Positions 1 to 7,097 of a stretch of DNA of 25,139 nt are shown here, piece after piece (position 1 is the first letter of the stretch; each line of letters starts with the position of its first letter). The position numbers and the translations under genes were made by a program. The notes beneath the pieces were generated by a model that made no database searches, had not been told where the DNA came from, and saw nothing but the letters and a program-made list of their open reading frames with translations. The stretch is from positions 1-25,139 of the forward strand of contig JAZUJB010000068.1 of NCBI GenBank assembly GCA_045642545.1, read 5' to 3'. This DNA comes from F23-B02 sp045642545 (GTDB lineage: Bacteria; Bacillota; Clostridia; Oscillospirales; Oscillospiraceae).

Positions 1-106
1 GATTTGAAAAGCTGATTATATTAATTTAATGTATGCCGAGCATTTTCGCGATGTATGACGAGGATATAACCGCAAAGACTGCCCGACACACCGCCTCGGC
101 GCAGTA

Positions 107-143
107 CAAAAATAAAAAGCCCCGACAGCCGAAGCTGCCGGAG
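107..143 (-). terminator. Terminator of the 6S-like RNA
   Basis: Read on the minus strand: a 10-bp GC-rich stem (134-143 with 120-129) with a TTCG tetraloop, followed by CTTTTTATTTTT. This is a textbook intrinsic terminator and fixes the 3' end of the RNA gene. Confidence 0.9.
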
Positions 144-144
144 C

Positions 145-354
145 AATCCCGCTTATGCCGTTGGGGCCCAGTTATAACCTGCACAAATGAGCAGGTGGGT
201 CGCCTAAGTTCTGTTTCGCTGCTTCCAACATCCGACTTACAGTCGGGAGGCCTGCAATCCGCAGATTCAAATCGGCATCCCTTATTAGAGATGTGGGTTT
301 AATGGGCCTTAAAGTCAATAATGACACCACGAACAAAGCAGGACACAGTCCTTA
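145..354 (-). ncRNA. ssrS: 6S RNA (probable)
   Basis: A non-coding transcript on the minus strand. Its ends can pair as one long interrupted hairpin, the shape of 6S RNA, which mimics an open promoter and binds RNA polymerase holoenzyme. Visible helices: closing stem 336-342 with 148-154; GGCCCA/TGGGCC at 303-308 with 165-170; a hairpin at 180-197 (CCTGC/GCAGG); and a terminal CCGAC/GTCGG hairpin near 231-245. The 3' part contains CTTAGGCGACCCACC, which I remember from clostridial 6S RNAs. A TAATAT box at 362-367 lies just upstream and a strong terminator follows. RNase P RNA was considered because of an ACAGAACTTAGG stretch, but the length is wrong and the conserved 5' GGAAAGTCC block is absent. 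The 5' end is approximate. Confidence 0.68.
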
Positions 355-381
355 GTAAATGATATTACCCGATGCGCTCAA

Positions 382-663
382 TTATTCCTCGGACTCTGCC
401 TCGAAAATGGTAATGAACATCTGGTATACTTCCTGAAGCTTGTCGTCGTCATCAATAGACTCAAAGACTTCCTCGCCGTTTGCATCGGTAACGATGCTCA
501 GGATGATAAGGCCGTAGTCGGGGTCATTCTCATCCATATCGGTGGGGAGAAAAGCTGCATAGCTTTCGCCGTTGAAGTCAATGGTATCGAGCAGCTCGAG
601 CTCAAACTCGTTGCCCTCATCATCTATAATAGTAACAAAATCATTGCCGTATTCTTCGCTCAT
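382..663 (-). CDS. DUF1292 family protein (YrzB-like)
   Basis: A 93-residue, strongly acidic protein matching the DUF1292/UPF0473 pattern: the N-terminal stretch FVTIIDDEGNEFELELLDTI is followed by a short beta-rich core (YAAFLP, DYGLIILSI) and a C-terminal helix. The family is widespread in Firmicutes and its function is unknown, although it is usually found near housekeeping genes. No signal peptide or membrane segment is present, so it should be cytosolic. The ATG follows GGAGGAAAATCAA on the minus strand, a good ribosome binding site, and a consensus-like promoter lies directly upstream. The 6S-like RNA follows about 30 bases after the stop. Confidence 0.88.
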   Translation of the reverse strand: MSEEYGNDFVTIIDDEGNEFELELLDTIDFNGESYAAFLPTDMDENDPDYGLIILSIVTDANGEEVFESIDDDDKLQEVYQMFITIFEAESEE

Positions 664-693
664 TTGATTTTCCTCCTGTACTTTTGTGATATT

Positions 694-722
694 ATTCTAC
701 CCCATATAAGTACATAAATCAA
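694..722 (-). promoter_or_regulatory. Promoter of the DUF1292 gene
   Basis: Minus-strand TTGATT (717-722), a 17-bp spacer and TAGAAT (694-699), placed 31 bases before the start codon. A good sigma-A type match. Confidence 0.75.
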
Positions 723-805
723 GGGCAATCACATTCCACGGCGACTAATTTTCCCCAGCAGAGAAGCAGCCGTCTTATCTGCTGAGATACGCTTTTTATT
801 TATGC

Positions 806-833
806 TTGAAAAAACGCAGAATCATGATATCAT
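806..833 (+). promoter_or_regulatory. Possible promoter of the HPP-like gene
   Basis: TTGAAA (806-811), a 16-bp spacer and TATCAT (828-833), about 46 bases before the start of the membrane protein gene. A moderate match only. Confidence 0.45.
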
Positions 834-879
834 ATAGCTTAAATTTTTAATGCTTGTATGAGTCCGGATTAAGCCATAT

Positions 880-1824
880 ATGAAAAGTAATATCACTAAA
901 ACAAAAAGAACAATTGAATATCTGTGTGTTGTCGCAGTCATATTCTTCATGACGCTTGCTGCGGATTTGATTGGTGAAAAAGAAATAATCTTCCCCGAGA
1001 TTGCGGCACTTTCAATCGGATGCTTTCTCGCTCCGAATCTCAACTGGCGAACAAGCTATGTTCGCATGATTGTCTGCATTGAGATATGTGCGGCTGCGGG
1101 TGTGGGTATTGTTGTATTGACAAGCCTTCCGCTATGGGTTCAGGTATCACTTGCGTTCGTCATAGGGCAGGTTGTGTTTATTCTTTCGCGCACCTCGCTT
1201 GCTCCGATGATTTCGGCAATTGTACTGCCGGTTCTGCTTCAGACCAAAAGCCCGGTATACCTTATTGCAACGCTTGCCCTGACGGTATGCGTTGTAGCTA
1301 TAAGACTCTTGCTTGAGATTTCTTCGATAAAGGAGAAAAACGAATTCATTCCCGTTCCTGCTCCAATAGCAGCAGACCGGAGGGCCTTCGTTTTCCGCAC
1401 GATATTCGTGGCAGTGCTGGCATATATATGTCTGAAACTCGGTTTGAAGTTTATAATTGCTCCGCCGCTTCTTGTCGCATTTACCGAGTTGAGCAAAACC
1501 GATTGTCCGGCAGCAAAATGCAAGCCTAAGGTAGTTTTGTTGGTTAGCCTCTGCGCTTTTGCAGGTGCGGCTATGCGTTTTATTCTCGTTATGAAGTGCG
1601 CGCTTTCTCCCGCTGTTGCCGCGCTGGCAATCGGCATTCTTGTTATTATCCTTGTAAGGAGTTTCGGTCTGTATTTCCCACCGGCAGGAGCCATGGCTGT
1701 TCTTGCACTCTTAATCCCCGACAGTGCGGTTTTGCCTTACACCGCAGAGGTTGCTTTGGGTATTACGATTCTCGCCATAGCAGCCGACATATGGGTGAGA
1801 TGCAATCGGTGCGCATCTACTTAA
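880..1824 (+). CDS. HPP-like integral membrane protein
   Basis: A 314-residue polytopic membrane protein with about eight to ten hydrophobic segments and two halves of similar design: four or five segments, a charged linker near residues 150-170 (SSIKEKNE), then a second set. Near residue 270 it has FPPAGAMAVLALLIP, which resembles the HPPAGA signature of the HPP family, with the first His replaced by Phe. The N-terminal FPEIAALSIG segment may be the matching site of the first half. HPP proteins are putative transporters, and one member has been linked to nitrite transport; the substrate cannot be told here. The start has no strong ribosome binding site. Codon use is less C-ending than in neighbouring genes, which suggests weak expression. 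The gene stands alone, facing a BofC-like gene. Confidence 0.6.
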   Translation: MKSNITKTKRTIEYLCVVAVIFFMTLAADLIGEKEIIFPEIAALSIGCFLAPNLNWRTSYVRMIVCIEICAAAGVGIVVLTSLPLWVQVSLAFVIGQVVFILSRTSLAPMISAIVLPVLLQTKSPVYLIATLALTVCVVAIRLLLEISSIKEKNEFIPVPAPIAADRRAFVFRTIFVAVLAYICLKLGLKFIIAPPLLVAFTELSKTDCPAAKCKPKVVLLVSLCAFAGAAMRFILVMKCALSPAVAALAIGILVIILVRSFGLYFPPAGAMAVLALLIPDSAVLPYTAEVALGITILAIAADIWVRCNRCAST

Positions 1825-1828
1825 GGTG

Positions 1829-2176
1829 CTACGAGCCGAGGTCCTCAAGCAGCATAAGCAGCTCGTTTCTGTTTTCGGCGGGTATTCCATCCTTAAGCAG
1901 TTGTCTGTCGACATCGTTGAGGGTTTCGGTTTCAATTTCGGTGATTTCAATCGGCGTATTTGATTTTTCGCCCTTGAACACCGCAACATAGCCCGAGCAA
2001 TCGCGCAGATAGTACTCTGCGTCTGCTTCCTTAAAGCTTACGGTGGCGCTGTCGATTACGGTCGGCGCGGAATTATTCTCCTGCCCGACAGCTATACTTT
2101 TTACTGCGCTTACTGCCATAGCGGTTGCAGCAATCGCCATAACCGACAAAACCGCAATTTTTATGCTCATTTTCAC
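1829..2176 (-). CDS. Secreted or anchored protein with BofC C-terminal-like domain
   Basis: A 115-residue protein with an N-terminal hydrophobic segment (about residues 5-25, IAVLSVMAIAATAMAVSAV) that should act as a signal peptide or membrane anchor. The rest matches the BofC C-terminal pattern: YYLRDCSGYVAVFKG, then PIEITEIETETLNDVDRQLL and a final helix. In Bacillus, BofC controls the SpoIVB signal during sporulation; short proteins carrying only this domain are common in Clostridia, including non-spore-formers, and have no settled role. The chosen start is GTG (2174-2176), 10 nt after AGGAG; an internal ATG six bases later is too far from that site. The stop is TAG, so TAG is a normal stop in this genome. 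Transcription converges with the HPP-like gene with a 4-base gap. Confidence 0.62.
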   Translation of the reverse strand: MKMSIKIAVLSVMAIAATAMAVSAVKSIAVGQENNSAPTVIDSATVSFKEADAEYYLRDCSGYVAVFKGEKSNTPIEITEIETETLNDVDRQLLKDGIPAENRNELLMLLEDLGS

Positions 2177-2277
2177 TGTTTATCAGCTCCTTTGCAGTTT
2201 AGTATTCCCCTTTACTCCAAAAATTAGTATCGAGCATAATTTAATTTACAAATAGTGCACAACCACTTGACATAATG

Positions 2278-2286
2278 TGATATAAT
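2278..2286 (+). promoter_or_regulatory. Extended -10 promoter of the PBP gene
   Basis: TGATATAAT, an extended -10 (TGn plus TATAAT at 2281-2286). A TTGACA at about 2268 lies too close to be its -35. The start codon is about 78 bases downstream. Confidence 0.6.
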
Positions 2287-2363
2287 TATAAGCTGAGTAA
2301 AATCGCTATTTATATCTAATTTTTCTATATTTTATGCATCGCACTAAAGGAGGTGTGAACGCA

Positions 2364-4490
2364 ATGGATAATGGAAAGACCGGAAAGACCGGCTCGGTAA
2401 AGCTGGTCATCGGAACTATCATTCTGATTGGCATTCTTACATGTCTGCTGTTTGTCTGCATCTTTGCTTTCTACATCAAGACATGCATCATTCCGAGCAC
2501 CGATCTTGACCTTGACGATTACGCACTTAATCAGTCAAGCACTATCTATTACAAGGACTCAAAAGGAGATTGGCAGGAGCTTACCACTCTTCATGGTCAG
2601 GAAAACCGAATCTGGGTTGACTATGAGGACATCCCCAATTATATGGAGAAGGCTCTTGTATCCATCGAGGATAAGCGCTTCTATCAGCACCACGGTGTTG
2701 ACTGGTACCGCACGGCCGGCGCGTTCGTCAATATGTTTGTCGGTATGCGCAATAACTTCGGCGGCTCCACAATCACTCAGCAGCTTATCAAGAATCTCAC
2801 TCAGCAGGACGATATAACCGTCCAGCGTAAGATGCTTGAGATTTTCCAGGCACTTGAGTTTGAGAAGGATTACGACAAATCCGAGATAATCGAGTGGTAC
2901 CTCAACGCAGTTTACTTCGGTGAGGGCTGCTACGGTGTTCAGACCGCTGCACAGACCTACTTCGGCAAGGATGTATCCGAGCTGTCGCTGGCGGAATCCG
3001 CTGCAATCGTCGGCATCACCAACCTGCCCACCTACTACGACCCCTTCTACAGCGTTGAGAACAACAAGCACCGTCAGGAAAGCATCCTCAAGTGCATGTA
3101 CGAACAGGGTTACATCAATAAGGATGAGTACGAGGAGGCTGTCGCAGAGGAGCTCGACTTTGTACGCGGCGAAAACGAGCCTTCAAGCTCCAATGTTCGC
3201 AGCTACTACACTGAAACCGTTATTTCCGATGTAGTTTCAGACCTTGCAGCCGAAAAGGGCATCTCCGAGCAGGCTGCAGAGCGCCTTGTTTATAACGCAG
3301 GCTATGAAATCTACTGCTGCCTCGATAAGAGCATTCAGGACAAGGTTGACAAGGTATATGAAGACCTCAGCGCCCTGCCCAAGAGCTACGGTTCAACCGA
3401 TTCCCAGCTTGAAAGCGGCATCGTAATCATGGACCAGTACACCGGCGAGGTAAAGGCTCTCTCCGGCGGCACGGGCAAGAAGACCATCAACTTCGGTCTG
3501 AACAGAGCTATCGACACCACAAGACCGCCCGGATCCTCAATCAAGCCCATCGCGGTTTACGGTCCGGCAATTGAGTACGGTCTCATCTCCCCGTCAACTC
3601 TGGTACTCGACGCAGACGGCTCTCATGTCAAGCTCGAGCATGTATCAAACGGCTGGTACCCCAAGAACTCGCCCAACACCTACTCCGGCATAATCACCAT
3701 TGCCGAGGCTCTCAAGCAGTCCAAGAACACTGTTTCCGCACAGATTATGGATAAGCTCACCCCCGCCGCATCAATCGACTTCCTCAGAAGCCGTCTCGGA
3801 ATTGTGAGCCTCATCGATGAGGACTGCGACTATGCAGCTCTTGCTCTCGGTCAGCCGCACTACGGCATCACCGTACGCGAGATGGCTCAGGCATACTGTG
3901 CACTTGCAAACGACGGTACCTTTACGAAGGCACGCACCTATACTCTGGTCAAGGACCGCTCCGGCGAGGTCATTCTCGACAATCAGCCCGAGACCCACAC
4001 CGCCTTCTCCGTAGAGACCGCCCGCACTATGACCTATATGCTCAACAACGCCGCAACATACGGCACCGGCTATGAATCCAAGCTCAGCAATATGCCCGTT
4101 GCAGGTAAGACCGGTACCACCTCCGACAACCGTGACCGTTGGTTCTGCGGATACACTCCGTATTACACCTGCGCTGTATGGACCGGCTATGACATTCCCG
4201 AGATTATGCAGTTCTCCGGCAACCCCGCAACTCAGATATGGCAGAAGATTATGGAGGACATTCACAAGGACCTCAAGTATAAGGACTTCAATGTTTCCTA
4301 CGGTGGCGGTGCAACAGGCATATTCGGCACCAAGGAAGAGCTTCAGGAGCAGAGTCTGAGCGAAAAAGAACGCAAAGAGAAAGAAGAAGCCGAAAAGAAG
4401 AAGGCCGAGGAAGCCAAGAAGAAAGCCGAAGAGGCCGAGAAGAAGAACGATGACAATGTCGTCAACAACAATTCCGGACTTGCGGCGTAA
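2364..4490 (+). CDS. Class A penicillin-binding protein (PBP1A-type)
   Basis: A bifunctional peptidoglycan synthase of 708 residues, which polymerises lipid II and cross-links stem peptides outside the membrane. A short cytoplasmic head is followed by one membrane segment (about 15-37). The GT51 glycosyltransferase domain (about 60-240) shows the catalytic EDKRFYQHHG (Glu102), GGSTITQQ (133-140) and the EWYLNAVYFG block (177-186). The transpeptidase domain (about 345-635) shows SSIK (active Ser391, Lys394), SKN (453-455) and KTGT (582-585). The C-terminus is a highly charged Glu/Lys/Ala tail (about 660-694), likely a helix, ending in Asn-rich residues. The start is ATG 2364, 10 nt after AGGAGG; an upstream in-frame ATG at 2334 has no ribosome binding site. 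Confidence 0.96.
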   Translation: MDNGKTGKTGSVKLVIGTIILIGILTCLLFVCIFAFYIKTCIIPSTDLDLDDYALNQSSTIYYKDSKGDWQELTTLHGQENRIWVDYEDIPNYMEKALVSIEDKRFYQHHGVDWYRTAGAFVNMFVGMRNNFGGSTITQQLIKNLTQQDDITVQRKMLEIFQALEFEKDYDKSEIIEWYLNAVYFGEGCYGVQTAAQTYFGKDVSELSLAESAAIVGITNLPTYYDPFYSVENNKHRQESILKCMYEQGYINKDEYEEAVAEELDFVRGENEPSSSNVRSYYTETVISDVVSDLAAEKGISEQAAERLVYNAGYEIYCCLDKSIQDKVDKVYEDLSALPKSYGSTDSQLESGIVIMDQYTGEVKALSGGTGKKTINFGLNRAIDTTRPPGSSIKPIAVYGPAIEYGLISPSTLVLDADGSHVKLEHVSNGWYPKNSPNTYSGIITIAEALKQSKNTVSAQIMDKLTPAASIDFLRSRLGIVSLIDEDCDYAALALGQPHYGITVREMAQAYCALANDGTFTKARTYTLVKDRSGEVILDNQPETHTAFSVETARTMTYMLNNAATYGTGYESKLSNMPVAGKTGTTSDNRDRWFCGYTPYYTCAVWTGYDIPEIMQFSGNPATQIWQKIMEDIHKDLKYKDFNVSYGGGATGIFGTKEELQEQSLSEKERKEKEEAEKKKAEEAKKKAEEAEKKNDDNVVNNNSGLAA

Positions 4491-4517
4491 GCAGAACATT
4501 TTTAGGAGGATATAGTT

Positions 4518-4799
4518 TTGGCAAATAAACCTTTAGAATATAAGGGACATCCCCTGCAGCGTTCAGGCAACATAGTGTACTACGGCAGCATGACCGATAA
4601 ATACATTATTATGCTTCAGATTTTAGAGACCAAAAAGGTAAAAGACCTTGATGTTGCAACCAAGGTTTCCCTGCAGCTTCAGCTTACCGATCCTTCCATC
4701 AAATCCCGCGACCGCATCGTTAAGAAAAGCGAAAAGGACGGCTTCTGGGCAGCAATGGATGTTGCAAGCGTCTGGCTTGAAAGGGCTCTCAATTCGTAA
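4518..4799 (+). CDS. Small hypothetical protein (93 aa)
   Basis: A 93-residue soluble protein I do not recognise. It begins TTG (4518-4520), 9 nt after a perfect AGGAGG. The first half looks beta-rich (NIVYYGSMTDKYIIMLQIL), the second is helical and ends with an amphipathic helix (FWAAMDVASVWLERALN). No cysteines, signal peptide or membrane segment. It sits 27 bases after the PBP gene on the same strand and before a strong terminator, so the two are probably co-transcribed. Codon use matches its neighbours and the ribosome binding site is strong, so it is very likely real. Confidence 0.8.
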   Translation: MANKPLEYKGHPLQRSGNIVYYGSMTDKYIIMLQILETKKVKDLDVATKVSLQLQLTDPSIKSRDRIVKKSEKDGFWAAMDVASVWLERALNS

Positions 4800-4812
4800 A
4801 ATTTCACAAATT

Positions 4813-4845
4813 AATGGAGAAAGTTTTTTTACTTTCTCCATTTTT
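4813..4845 (+). terminator. Terminator after the PBP operon
   Basis: A perfect 12-bp stem, AATGGAGAAAGT (4813-4824) with ACTTTCTCCATT (4831-4842), then a T-run. It ends the PBP and small-protein unit. Confidence 0.9.
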
Positions 4846-4895
4846 ATATCTAAATTAGCTGTTTTTATATCTATCATTACTTATTTTAATATCTA
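4841..4895 (+). repeat. Three phased 12-bp direct repeats before the oad operon
   Basis: TTTTTATATCTA occurs at 4841-4852 and 4862-4873, and with one mismatch (TTTTAATATCTA) at 4884-4895. The spacing is 21 and 22 bases, two helical turns, so the copies lie on one face of the DNA just upstream of the oad promoter. This would suit a cooperative regulator, but the region is AT-rich and no binding protein is known. Confidence 0.5.
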
Positions 4896-4917
4896 TTATA
4901 GAATTATTAATTATTTG

Positions 4918-4926
4918 TGATATACT
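4918..4926 (+). promoter_or_regulatory. Extended -10 promoter of the oad operon
   Basis: TGATATACT (TGn at 4918-4920, TATACT at 4921-4926). No good -35 is present at the usual distance, which fits an activator-dependent or extended -10 promoter. The start codon is 39 bases downstream. Confidence 0.6.
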
Positions 4927-4964
4927 GAAAGCACTGAAGCAAGAATACTTATCAGGAGGATAAT

Positions 4965-6347
4965 ATGAAGAAAGTTCAGTTTACTGAAACCGTGCTTCGT
5001 GACGCAAATCAGTCACTGATAGCAACACGACTGCCTTACAGCAAGTTTGAGTCCATCCTTGAGCAGATGGATAAGGCTGGCTTCTATTCCGTCGAATGCT
5101 GGGGCGGCGCAACCTTTGATGTTTGCCTGCGCTATCTCAACGAAGACCCTTGGGAGCGTCTGCGCAAAATCCGCAGCAAAATGCCCAACACCAAGCTGCA
5201 GATGCTGCTGCGCGGTCAGAATATCCTCGGTTATAAGCACTACCCCGACGATGCTGTACGCAGATTTGTACGCTGCTCTGTCAAGAACGGCATTGATATC
5301 ATTCGCATTTTCGATGCACTCAACGACACCAACAACCTCAAGGTTGCAATAGAAGAAACCGTCAAGCAGGGTGCTATCGCCTCCGGTACAATCTCTTACA
5401 CAACAAGCCCCGTTCACACCATCGCCCTTTATGTTGAGATGGTCAAGGAGCTCAAGCAGATGGGCGTAAGCTCAATCTGCATTAAGGATATGGCAGGCAT
5501 TCTGACTCCCGACAGAGCATATGACCTCGTATCCGGCATTAAAGACGCAGTTGACCTGCCCGTTGTTGTGCATACCCACTGCACCACAGGTCTTGCATTC
5601 ATGACCTACTTAAAGGCAATTGAAGCGGGCGCAGATGTTATCGACACTGCAATTTCCCCCTTCTCCGGCGGCACCTCTCAGCCCGCAACCGAGACTATGT
5701 ACCACGCACTCAAGGGCCTCGGCTACGATGTTGAGCTTGACGAGAAGATTCTTATTGAGATGGCAAACTACTTCAAGCCCATCCGCAATGACTATATTGC
5801 AGACGGTACCCTCAATCCCATCTCCATGACCACAGACACTCAGTGCCTCACCTATCAGATTCCCGGCGGCATGCTCTCCAACCTCCTCAGCCAGCTGAAG
5901 ATGATGAACGCACTTGATAAGTTTGAGGAGGCTCTGCTCGAGACTCCCCGTGTCCGCAAGGATATGGGCTATCCTCCCCTTGTCACCCCGACCAGCCAGC
6001 TTGTAGGCTCTCAGGCAGTACAGAATGTCCTTGCAGGCGAGCGCTATAAGAATGTCGGTGCCGAAATCAAGGCATACTGCCGCGGCGAGTACGGCAGAAC
6101 TCCTGCCCCCATTGATGAAGAAATCCGCGCAAAGATTCTCAACGGCGAAAAGCCCATCGAGGGCAGATACGCCGACACTCTCCCCACCGATGTCTACGAC
6201 AAGGCCGCTGAGCATCTCGGCGATACCGCACGCTGCGAGGAGGATGTGCTCAGCTACATCGCATTCCCGCAGGTAGCCGAAAACTTCTTCGAGGCACGCC
6301 GCGAGCAGGAGGAGAAAATCGTTCGCTATACCATCACCGAGGCATAA
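4965..6347 (+). CDS. oadA: Oxaloacetate decarboxylase alpha subunit (carboxyltransferase)
   Basis: A 460-residue carboxyltransferase that moves the carboxyl group of oxaloacetate to biotin, releasing pyruvate. The DRE-TIM barrel shows LRDANQS (11-17, with metal ligand Asp13), the carboxylated metal-binding lysine in CIKDMAG (Lys174) and HTHCTTG (His203, His205). A PYC_OADA-type C-terminal domain follows (about 290-450). Unlike the classic OadA of Klebsiella it ends without a biotin domain; that domain is a separate gene two steps downstream. The sequence is of the pyruvate/oxaloacetate type and not the acyl-CoA carboxyltransferase type, so methylmalonyl- or glutaconyl-CoA decarboxylase is unlikely. 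AGGAGG precedes the ATG by 6 nt. It is the first gene of a four-gene sodium-pump operon. Confidence 0.93.
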   Translation: MKKVQFTETVLRDANQSLIATRLPYSKFESILEQMDKAGFYSVECWGGATFDVCLRYLNEDPWERLRKIRSKMPNTKLQMLLRGQNILGYKHYPDDAVRRFVRCSVKNGIDIIRIFDALNDTNNLKVAIEETVKQGAIASGTISYTTSPVHTIALYVEMVKELKQMGVSSICIKDMAGILTPDRAYDLVSGIKDAVDLPVVVHTHCTTGLAFMTYLKAIEAGADVIDTAISPFSGGTSQPATETMYHALKGLGYDVELDEKILIEMANYFKPIRNDYIADGTLNPISMTTDTQCLTYQIPGGMLSNLLSQLKMMNALDKFEEALLETPRVRKDMGYPPLVTPTSQLVGSQAVQNVLAGERYKNVGAEIKAYCRGEYGRTPAPIDEEIRAKILNGEKPIEGRYADTLPTDVYDKAAEHLGDTARCEEDVLSYIAFPQVAENFFEARREQEEKIVRYTITEA

Positions 6348-6358
6348 GGAGGTAAGGT

Positions 6359-6688
6359 ATGGATCTTATCAATCTGTCAATAGGTGATGCAGGCGTTACC
6401 GCTCTGCTGGGCTATATGGTCGTTTTCTTCGGTCTTGTGCTGCTTATGTGCGTAATTATGATAGCAGGCAAGATTATGATGAAAAAGCCCGAGCCCGAGA
6501 AGGCTGATGCCGCTGAGCCGGCTGCTCAGCCCGCAGTTGAGGCAGCTGCCGCACCCGGTTCTGCCGGTGAGCTCAAGCTCTACGATACAGACCCCAGAGA
6601 TGCCGCAATGATAATGGCAATAGTCGCGGACAGTCTCGGCAAACCCATAAACGAGCTGCGCTTTAAGTCCATCAAGGAGGTCAAGTGA
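6359..6688 (+). CDS. oadG: Sodium-pump decarboxylase gamma subunit (OadG family)
   Basis: A 109-residue small subunit that anchors the peripheral carboxyltransferase to the membrane pump. One membrane segment (about 14-37, LLGYMVVFFGLVLLMCVIMI) is followed by an Ala/Pro/Glu-rich linker (45-70) and a short folded tail (PRDAAMIMAIVADSLGKPIN). This is the usual OadG plan. AAGGAGG lies 6 nt before the ATG and the gene starts 12 bases after oadA. The tail also carries the ribosome binding site of the next gene, which starts one base after its stop, so the two should be translationally coupled. Confidence 0.87.
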   Translation: MDLINLSIGDAGVTALLGYMVVFFGLVLLMCVIMIAGKIMMKKPEPEKADAAEPAAQPAVEAAAAPGSAGELKLYDTDPRDAAMIMAIVADSLGKPINELRFKSIKEVK

Positions 6689-6689
6689 A

Positions 6690-7085
6690 ATGAAATATAA
6701 GGTTACTCTTAATAACAGAACATACGAAGTTGAGGTCGAAGCAGGCGAGGCAATGCTCGTCGATGAGTACGAGGCATACGCTCCCGCACCCGCAGCTGCC
6801 CCCGCACCCGTTGCAGTCGCAGCAGCACCTGCAGCTGCTCCCGCGGCCGCACCCGTAGCAGGTCTTGCCGCAGGCGAAGCAGTAAAGAGCCCCATGCCCG
6901 GCAACATCCTCAAGATTAATGTAACTCAGGGTCAGAAGGTCGCCGAGGGCGAAGTCCTCATGATTCTCGAGGCTATGAAAATGGAAAATGAAATCGTTGC
7001 CACCAAGGCAGGCACTGTCGCTCAGATAGTTGTCAGCAAGGGTGCAACCGTCGAAACCGGCGCTCCTCTGGTCGTCATCGCATAA
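6690..7085 (+). CDS. Biotin carboxyl carrier subunit of the decarboxylase
   Basis: A 131-residue mobile carrier that takes CO2 from the carboxyltransferase to the membrane beta subunit. A short N-terminal beta section (MKYKVTLNNRTYEVEVEAG) is joined by a flexible Ala/Pro linker (about 31-62) to a biotinyl-lipoyl domain (about 63-131) with the motif EAMKMEN, whose Lys97 should be biotinylated by a BirA-type ligase not in this window. The start is ATG 6690, after AAGGAGG inside the end of oadG. The layout resembles the free-standing biotin carriers of anaerobic decarboxylases (MmdC/GcdC type). Confidence 0.93.
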   Translation: MKYKVTLNNRTYEVEVEAGEAMLVDEYEAYAPAPAAAPAPVAVAAAPAAAPAAAPVAGLAAGEAVKSPMPGNILKINVTQGQKVAEGEVLMILEAMKMENEIVATKAGTVAQIVVSKGATVETGAPLVVIA

Positions 7086-7097
7086 GGAGGACGGCAG

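Noticed and set aside
1..106. Any feature in the first 106 bases
   Set aside because: No ribosome binding site with a plausible frame, no RNA structure and no repeat could be supported.
33..302. Plus-strand open frame of 89 codons
   Set aside because: It lies antisense to the structured 6S-like RNA and its terminator, has no ribosome binding site and gives a low-complexity, unrecognisable protein.
145..354. RNase P RNA
   Set aside because: A short ACAGAACTTAGG match is present, but the transcript is about 200 nt and lacks the conserved 5' core; the pairing pattern fits 6S RNA.
754..805. Hairpin CAGCAGA/TCTGCTG followed by a T-run
   Set aside because: It lies between divergent promoters where no transcript should end, has a 16-base loop and only 7 bp of stem; probably chance.
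2267..2272. TTGACA before the PBP gene as a -35 box
   Set aside because: It lies only 8 bases before the TATAAT, and no -10 follows at 16-18 bases; the extended -10 explains the promoter better.
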